DNA of 5,287 nt. Origin: Xanthobacteraceae bacterium. Its GTDB lineage: Bacteria; Pseudomonadota; Alphaproteobacteria; Rhizobiales; Xanthobacteraceae. Position numbers and translations under genes: made by a program. This document shows, one piece after another, positions 1 through 3,760 of the stretch (positions are counted from its first letter, which is position 1; each line of letters starts with the position of its first letter). The stretch is taken from contig JAICQA010000202.1 of NCBI GenBank assembly GCA_025929595.1, positions 1-5,287 of the forward strand, written 5' to 3'. Under the pieces are notes generated by a model. That model worked only from the letters and a program-made list of their open reading frames with translations, ran no database searches and was not told the DNA's origin.

Positions 1-168
1 CCGCACGCGCACGAGCTTGGCGTCCCTCAGCACCTTCAGATGCTGCGAGACCGCCGGCGCGCTCATCGCAAACTTCGCCGCGATCGCCCCCGCGGACAGC
101 TCGCGGTGGCTCAGCATCTCGACGATGCGCTGGCGGGTGGGATCGGCAAGGGCGTTGAGGACCTGCAT
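1..168 (-). CDS. ArsR-family winged-helix transcriptional regulator (partial, N-terminal 56 residues)
   Basis: The visible 56 residues begin MQVLNALADPTRQRIVEML and continue through a helix-turn-helix with SAPAVSQHLKVLRDAKLV, the classic ArsR/SmtB recognition-helix pattern. The gene leaves the window at base 1, so its wing and C-terminus are unseen. At the place where metal-sensing ArsR proteins carry the ELCVCDL box, this protein reads ELSAGAIAAKF with no cysteine. It therefore probably does not sense arsenic through that site and may belong to the non-metal ArsR subgroup. The ATG at 168 is the only sensible start: the frame is closed by a TAG six codons upstream, no other start codon lies between, and no Shine-Dalgarno is present. 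The gene is divergent from the EamA transporter and is its likely regulator (inference). Family confidence is high; the ligand is unknown. Confidence 0.9.
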   Translation of the reverse strand, partial: MQVLNALADPTRQRIVEMLSHRELSAGAIAAKFAMSAPAVSQHLKVLRDAKLVRVR

Positions 169-170
169 GG

Positions 171-199
171 GCTTAAAATAAGCTGCTACTTAATTAAGT
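171..199. promoter_or_regulatory. Two palindromes in the arsR promoter, probable operator
   Basis: ACTTAATTAAGT (188-199) is a perfect 12-base palindrome that overlaps the minus-strand -35 box and the spacer. GCTTA-AAA-TAAGC (171-183) is a second inverted repeat that covers the -10 box. Both share CTTA...TAAG half-sites, and their centres are about 16.5 bases apart. ArsR-family dimers bind dyad sites of this kind and commonly repress their own promoter, so binding here would block RNA polymerase. Operator function is inferred from position and symmetry. Confidence 0.5.
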
Positions 200-202
200 C
201 AA
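175..202 (-). promoter_or_regulatory. Promoter of the ArsR-type gene, apparently giving a leaderless mRNA
   Basis: On the minus strand there is a -35 box TTGACT (202-197) and a -10 box TATTTT (180-175) with a 16-base spacer. The -10 box ends only 6 bases before the ATG at 168, so transcription should start on or within a base or two of the start codon. This agrees with the absence of a ribosome binding site. The region is AT-rich within an otherwise GC-rich window. The call rests on motif match and geometry only. Confidence 0.6.
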
Positions 203-237
203 GCCTAAATAACAAGGCGCCCCGCAAAACTTGACTT
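196..237. repeat. Inverted repeat of AAGTCAAG / CTTGACTT in the divergent control region
   Basis: AAGTCAAG (196-203) and CTTGACTT (230-237) are perfect 8-base inverted copies separated by 26 bases. The left copy contains the -35 box TTGACT of the minus-strand regulator gene. The right copy contains TTGACT at 231-236 on the plus strand, where it could be the -35 box of the transporter gene. The matching -10 region at 254-259 (GAAACA) is poor, so the plus-strand promoter is only a candidate. A start near 266 would leave room for the ribosome binding site at 275-279. Confidence 0.4.
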
Positions 238-274
238 GCCTGCGGCCGCGGCGGAAACAGGCGCCCCGCCAGCC

Positions 275-279
275 GAAGG
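275..279 (+). promoter_or_regulatory. Ribosome binding site GAAGG that fixes the transporter start
   Basis: GAAGG lies 7 bases before the GTG at 287. The alternative TTG at 236 has no Shine-Dalgarno, overlaps a TTGACT box, and would add 17 proline/alanine-rich residues. This favours GTG 287. Confidence 0.55.
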
Positions 280-286
280 CCCTTCC

Positions 287-1216
287 GTGACGTCGAACAA
301 TCCCGCCCCCGCCGCACATTATGGCGTGGCACTCCTGCTGTTGTTCACCCTCGCGACGCTGTGGTCGCTCTCCTACACATTCCTCAAGCTCACCGTGGAA
401 ACCATCCCGCCGGTGACGTTGACCGCCGTGCGCATGGTCGTGGCGGGGCTCCTGCTGGTGATCTGGATGCGCGCCCTCGGCGTGCCATGGCCGGCCGACC
501 CGACGACGCGGCGGCAGCTCATCGTGCAGTCGATGCTGAACAGCGTGATCCCCTTCACGCTGATTGCCTGGGCGCAGGCGCAGGTCGAGGTGAACATCGC
601 GGTCATCCTCAGCTCCACCTCGCCGATCTTTGCCTTCTTCATCACCTGGGCGATCACGCGCCACGAGCCCGCGACCATGCGCAAGCTGTTCGGCGTCGTC
701 TGCGGCCTCACGGGAATCTGTCTGATCGTGGGCTTGAGCGCCTTCGCCGGCGCGGGCCGCGATCTTTTCGCGCAATTCGCACTGCTCGGCGCGGCGCTCT
801 CTTATGCGTGCTCGGCGATCTACGGCCGCCGCTTCGATCATCTCGGACCGGTCGCGCCATCCGCCGTCACGCTGATCACGGCGTCGTTCCTGCTCGTGCC
901 CGCGAGTCTCGTCATCGACCATCCCTGGACGCTGTCACCGTCCGTGCAATCGATGGCCGCGCTCGCGGCGCTGAGCGTGTTCTCGACCGCCATTGCCTAC
1001 GTCATTTACTTCTGGCTCTTGCGCAATCTCGGCTCAATCGGCGTCACGTCGCAATCTTACTTGCGCATTCCGCTCGGCGTGATGTTCGGCATGGTCTTCT
1101 TCGGAGAGACGCTGCTCAGGAGCACGTGGCTCGGCCTCGCCTTCGTGCTCGTGGGCGTCGTCGCGATGACCTGGCCGACGCGCGCCGCGAAGCCGGTCGA
1201 TACGCCGCCGGCCTAG
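287..1216 (+). CDS. EamA/DMT-superfamily transporter (putative metabolite exporter)
   Basis: With the GTG start this is a 309-residue inner-membrane protein, a normal length for the ten-helix drug/metabolite transporter family. Hydrophobic segments fall at about residues 13-33, 43-63, 78-96, 101-123, 134-152, 160-180, 190-210, 222-245, 254-272 and 280-297. They form two EamA repeats of five helices each. Family hallmarks include LWSLSYTFLKL in helix 1, the LSSTSPIFAFFITW stretch in helix 4, and FFGET just before the last helix. Such proteins usually export amino acids, nucleosides or small toxic compounds by proton exchange; the substrate cannot be read from the sequence. The divergent ArsR-type gene is the likely local regulator. 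The stop codon overlaps the stop of the convergent small gene. An upstream TTG (236) would give 326 residues but lacks a ribosome binding site. Confidence 0.88.
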   Translation: MTSNNPAPAAHYGVALLLLFTLATLWSLSYTFLKLTVETIPPVTLTAVRMVVAGLLLVIWMRALGVPWPADPTTRRQLIVQSMLNSVIPFTLIAWAQAQVEVNIAVILSSTSPIFAFFITWAITRHEPATMRKLFGVVCGLTGICLIVGLSAFAGAGRDLFAQFALLGAALSYACSAIYGRRFDHLGPVAPSAVTLITASFLLVPASLVIDHPWTLSPSVQSMAALAALSVFSTAIAYVIYFWLLRNLGSIGVTSQSYLRIPLGVMFGMVFFGETLLRSTWLGLAFVLVGVVAMTWPTRAAKPVDTPPA

Positions 1217-1374
1217 CGGCCGCCCTGCCACTGCTGCATCGCAATTCCGATGGCGATGCCAATGCCGAACCCGAAGCCGATGCCGACGGCCGTGTTATCC
1301 ATGACCTCGCCGATGACGGCGCCGAGCCCGACGCCGATGGCGAGCCCCGTCGTCATGGTCGCGTCCCAGCGCAT
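1213..1374 (-). CDS. Small glycine-rich membrane protein (53 residues)
   Basis: This short frame begins MRWDATMTTGLAIGVGLG and continues as a run of small and aliphatic residues with regularly spaced glycines (GFGFGIGIAIGIA), ending in QQWQGGR. The pattern resembles a glycine zipper or two GxxxG-type membrane helices around a short polar GEVMDNT turn at residues 22-28. I do not recognise a named family. The start at 1374 lies 13 bases after the stop of the upstream small gene. With no strong ribosome binding site close by, it may be translated by coupling; GAGGTGA at 1399-1393 is 18 bases away. An internal ATG at 1356 would give 47 residues. The stop TAG (1215-1213) overlaps the transporter's TAG (1214-1216) tail-to-tail. 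The coherent hydrophobic pattern argues for a real gene, but the evidence is sequence composition only. Confidence 0.6.
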   Translation of the reverse strand: MRWDATMTTGLAIGVGLGAVIGEVMDNTAVGIGFGFGIGIAIGIAMQQWQGGR

Positions 1375-1387
1375 CGGTTCGCCCGCG

Positions 1388-1552
1388 CTAGCTCACCTCG
1401 GGCCCGAAGCCCGCGCCCTTCTGCTCGATGTTGAGCCGCACGCCGCTGGTCGAGAATGCTTCGGCTGACGTGTTGTGGAAGGGCTTCAGCCCCGCCCAGA
1501 AGCCGGCCCCGAGCAGGACGGCGAGAAGGACGGCGATGGAAAATGCACGCAT
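1388..1552 (-). CDS. Small single-span membrane or exported protein (54 residues)
   Basis: The frame begins MRAFSIAVLLAVLLGAGFWAG, a membrane anchor or uncleaved signal sequence covering about residues 4-21. A short polar C-terminal part follows (SAEAFSTSGVRLNIEQKG) and probably lies outside the cytoplasm. A strong Shine-Dalgarno AGAGGAA (1565-1559) sits 6 bases before the ATG, which supports both reality and start. No cleavage site or lipobox cysteine is evident. It is the first gene of an apparent two-gene minus-strand unit with the glycine-rich protein 13 bases downstream. I have a weak memory of similar short proteins with an 'AFSTxxVRL' tail in Rhizobiales, but I cannot confirm a family. 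Function is unknown. Confidence 0.68.
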   Translation of the reverse strand: MRAFSIAVLLAVLLGAGFWAGLKPFHNTSAEAFSTSGVRLNIEQKGAGFGPEVS

Positions 1553-1737
1553 GGCGGGTTCCTCTTGTTCAAGGCCCCGCTACAGACAGATAGGGAGAAT
1601 ACCGCGCAGAAGAAGCGTCGCAGCGGGAATTGGGCGGAGAAAAGCCCCCAATCGGCCGCGACGGCGTTGAAACCGCCGGCGGAACTGTGAATAGCTGGGA
1701 GAACCGCCCGCCATGCGGCGGCCGGGACTCTTCTCCA
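1553..1737. other. Intergenic region between the small minus-strand genes and dnaG
   Basis: This stretch separates two divergent units. It must hold the promoter of the small-gene pair and upstream elements for dnaG. I see no convincing -35/-10 pair for the minus strand. GC palindromes CCGCCGGCGG (1673-1682) and a short hairpin CCGCC...GGCGG (1704-1708 with 1717-1721) are present but have no U tract, so I do not call terminators. No small frame here has a good ribosome binding site. Confidence 0.5.
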
Positions 1738-1743
1738 TATAAT
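1738..1743 (+). promoter_or_regulatory. Candidate -10 box (TATAAT) for dnaG
   Basis: A perfect TATAAT stands 25 bases before the ATG at 1769, predicting a transcript start near 1750 and a leader of about 19 bases. No recognisable -35 hexamer lies at 16-18 bases spacing (GC-rich sequence there), so the call is tentative. The ATG at 1742 lies inside this box and would not be on such a transcript. Confidence 0.4.
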
Positions 1744-1768
1744 GAGTATCCCTCACAGAGTCGCCGCG

Positions 1769-3688
1769 ATGCGCTTTCCGCCCTCATTCCTGGAAGAACT
1801 CCGCGCCCGCCTGCCGGTGAGCGAGGTCGTGCGCGCGCGCGTAGCCCTGAAAAAAGCGGGCCGCGAGTGGAAGGGCCTCTCGCCGTTCAACACCGAGAAG
1901 ACGCCGTCCTTCTTCGTCAACGACCAGAAGCAGGCCTGGTTCGATTTTTCCTCCGGCAAGAACGGCTCGATCTTCGACTTCGTCATGCTCACCGAAGGCG
2001 TGAGCTTCCGCGAAGCGGTGGAGCGGCTCGCAGCACAAGCGGGCCTGCCGCTGCCGCAGTCCTCGCCGGAAGAAGAAAAACGCGAGGCGCGCCGCAAGAC
2101 GCTCTATGAAGTGGTCGAGCTCGCTGCGCAGTTTTTCGAGGAGAGCCTGCAATCGCGCACCGGCGCCCGCGCGCGCGGCTATCTCGCCGACCGCGGCCTC
2201 CTTCCCGAGACCATCGCCCGCTTCCGGCTCGGCTACGCGCCGGCCGAGCGTTTCGCGCTCAAGGAATTTCTCGGAGCCAAAAAAATCCCCGTCGAGGACA
2301 TGGTCGAGGCGGGCCTCTTGATCGCGGGCGACGACATCCCCGTTCCCTTCGACCGCTTCCGCGAACGCGCGATGTTCCCGATCCACGACTTCAAGGGCCG
2401 CATCGTCGGCTTCGGCGGCCGCGCGCTCGGCGATGTCGAGCCGAAATATCTGAACTCGCCCGAGACGCCGCTCTTCCATAAAGGCTGGCTGCTCTATAAC
2501 GGCGCGCCCGCGCGGCAGGCGACGCAGAAGGACCACCCGCTCGTCGTCGTCGAAGGCTATATGGACGCGATCGCCATGGTCGCGGCCGGCTTCGAGGCGA
2601 CGGTCGCGCCGCTCGGCACCGCGCTCACCGAGGACCAGATCGGCTTGCTGTGGCGCATGGCGCCCGAGCCGATCCTCTGCTTCGACGGCGACAAGGCCGG
2701 CACGCGCGCCGCCTTCCGCGCCGTCGATCACGCGCTCCCGCTCCTCGCCCCCGGCAAGAGCCTGCGCTTCGCAACGCTCCCCGAAGGCCAGGACCCCGAC
2801 GACCTGATCCGGAGCGCCGGCGCCGACGCCATGAACGAGGTGCTGGGCAAGGCCCGCCCGCTCGCCGAGATGCTCTGGATCCGCGAGACCGCCGAAGCCC
2901 GGCTCGACACGCCGGAGCGCCGCGCCGCGCTCGAGCAGCGCCTCGGCGAACTCCTGCGCGCGATCCAGGACGAGACCGTGCGGCGCTATTACCGCGAGGA
3001 TTTTCAGGCCCGGCTCGGGCGGCTATTTGCCCCGGCCTCCAGCGCGCCCGCGCCCTACCGGCCTCCCTATGCCCCCCGCGGCGCGTTGCGCGGGCCGAAC
3101 CGTCGCCTGCCCGAGCCGCGCGCCGGGCTCTCGCCCCGCAGTTCGCAATTCGCCCAGCGGTCGGTCACCCATCGTGGCCAGGCCGGCATCCCGGCCCGCG
3201 AGGCGCTGATCCTGCTCCCCCTCATCAACCACCCGTGGCTCCTGGGCGAGCACGCCGAGGAGCTGGCGGCGCTCGATTTCCGGAGCCCGGACGCCGAGGC
3301 GCTGCGCCGGGCGCTCCTCGACGCCATGGCTGCCGACGCCGCCGAGGATTTCGCGACCCTTCAGGCCCATCTCGCGAGCACCGGCGCCTCGGAACTGCAA
3401 GCACGCATGGAACGTGCCATCTCGCACCGCTCGGACTGGACCGCCCGGGCCGACGCCGCGCCCGAGGACGTGCAGGCCTTCTGGCATCAGATCGCGAGCT
3501 TGCATCGGCGAAAACGCACGTTATCTAAGGAGCTCAAGGAAGCCGAGCGCGCGCTGGGCGCCGACCCGACCGAAGCCAATTTCGCCCGCCTCAAGGACGT
3601 CCAGGAGCGCATCACCGTGCTTGACGGAACCGAGGCATTGATTGAGGGCTTTGGCGCCTCTTCGGGGCGGCCCGCGCGATCCATGTAG
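1769..3688 (+). CDS. dnaG: DNA primase DnaG, lacking canonical zinc ligands
   Basis: DnaG makes the RNA primers for lagging-strand synthesis at the replication fork and contacts the DnaB helicase through its C-terminus. Using the ATG at 1769 the protein is 639 residues (usual family range about 580-660) and opens MRFPPSFLEELRARLPVSEVV, as DnaG proteins of this group do. Residues 1-100 match the N-terminal zinc-binding domain fold (GLSPFNTEKTPSFFV), but the four ligands are replaced by S38, N41, D59 and S62. The core follows with MFPIHDFKGRIVGFGGRALG (202-221) and EPKYLNSPETPLFHKG from 224. The Toprim domain holds the catalytic acids in EGYMD (262-266) and DGD (306-308), with DPDD at 342-345. 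A proline/arginine-rich linker spans about 421-475, then the helicase-binding domain (EALILLPLINHPWLL from 478). An ATG at 1742 would add nine residues but lies in a TATAAT box. rpoD follows after 72 bases, the common macromolecular-synthesis arrangement. Confidence 0.96.
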   Translation: MRFPPSFLEELRARLPVSEVVRARVALKKAGREWKGLSPFNTEKTPSFFVNDQKQAWFDFSSGKNGSIFDFVMLTEGVSFREAVERLAAQAGLPLPQSSPEEEKREARRKTLYEVVELAAQFFEESLQSRTGARARGYLADRGLLPETIARFRLGYAPAERFALKEFLGAKKIPVEDMVEAGLLIAGDDIPVPFDRFRERAMFPIHDFKGRIVGFGGRALGDVEPKYLNSPETPLFHKGWLLYNGAPARQATQKDHPLVVVEGYMDAIAMVAAGFEATVAPLGTALTEDQIGLLWRMAPEPILCFDGDKAGTRAAFRAVDHALPLLAPGKSLRFATLPEGQDPDDLIRSAGADAMNEVLGKARPLAEMLWIRETAEARLDTPERRAALEQRLGELLRAIQDETVRRYYREDFQARLGRLFAPASSAPAPYRPPYAPRGALRGPNRRLPEPRAGLSPRSSQFAQRSVTHRGQAGIPAREALILLPLINHPWLLGEHAEELAALDFRSPDAEALRRALLDAMAADAAEDFATLQAHLASTGASELQARMERAISHRSDWTARADAAPEDVQAFWHQIASLHRRKRTLSKELKEAERALGADPTEANFARLKDVQERITVLDGTEALIEGFGASSGRPARSM

Positions 3689-3690
3689 GA

Positions 3691-3735
3691 TGGGAACGTC
3701 TTGTTCACCGATTCGCGGTGACAAGACCGATCCCA
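3691..3735 (+). ncRNA. Stem-loop in the dnaG-rpoD gap, possible processing site or attenuator
   Basis: Three stacked helices can form: TGGGA (3691-3695) with TCCCA (3731-3735), GTCTTGT (3698-3704) with ACAAGAC (3721-3727), and CACCG (3706-3710) with CGGTG (3716-3720). They close on a five-base loop ATTCG, with a single bulged T at 3705 and a small internal loop below the middle helix. This gives about 17 pairs, starting 3 bases after the dnaG stop and ending 14 bases before the rpoD ribosome binding site. No T run follows, so it is not a standard Rho-independent terminator. In E. coli the dnaG-rpoD junction is cut by RNase E, which makes a processing or stability element the most attractive reading (inference). 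It could also be a DNA operator. Confidence 0.55.
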
Positions 3736-3749
3736 CGGCGGGCAACTGA

Positions 3750-3755
3750 GCAGGA
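3750..3755 (+). promoter_or_regulatory. Ribosome binding site GCAGGA of rpoD
   Basis: GCAGGA ends 5 bases before the GTG at 3761. It is the site that makes the long N-terminal tail part of the predicted protein: an in-frame TGA at 3719 closes the frame upstream, and the later in-frame ATG at 4406 has no good Shine-Dalgarno. Confidence 0.6.
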
Positions 3756-3760
3756 TTGCT

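Noticed and set aside
361..1434. A 357-codon plus-strand frame overlapping the transporter
   Set aside because: It is an Arg/His/Ala-rich out-of-frame translation of the EamA gene and has no hydrophobic segments or motifs.
1250..1468. A plus-strand frame with MPxP repeats
   Set aside because: The Met/Pro periodicity is the complement of the glycine/isoleucine repeats in the minus-strand small gene, which has the more protein-like sequence and lies behind a gene with a strong ribosome binding site.
1682..1704. Two GAAC half-sites considered as an alphaproteobacterial LexA box
   Set aside because: The spacing between them is 15 bases rather than the 7 expected for the GTTC/GAAC direct-repeat site.
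1704..1721. GC-rich hairpin upstream of dnaG considered as a terminator
   Set aside because: Only five base pairs are secure and no T run follows on either strand.
1784..2731. A long minus-strand frame antisense to dnaG
   Set aside because: It is the complement of conserved primase coding sequence and shows no recognisable domain.
3691..3735. Reading the dnaG-rpoD stem-loop as a Rho-independent terminator
   Set aside because: The stem is followed by ACGGCGGGC rather than T residues, and rpoD continues directly downstream in the same orientation.
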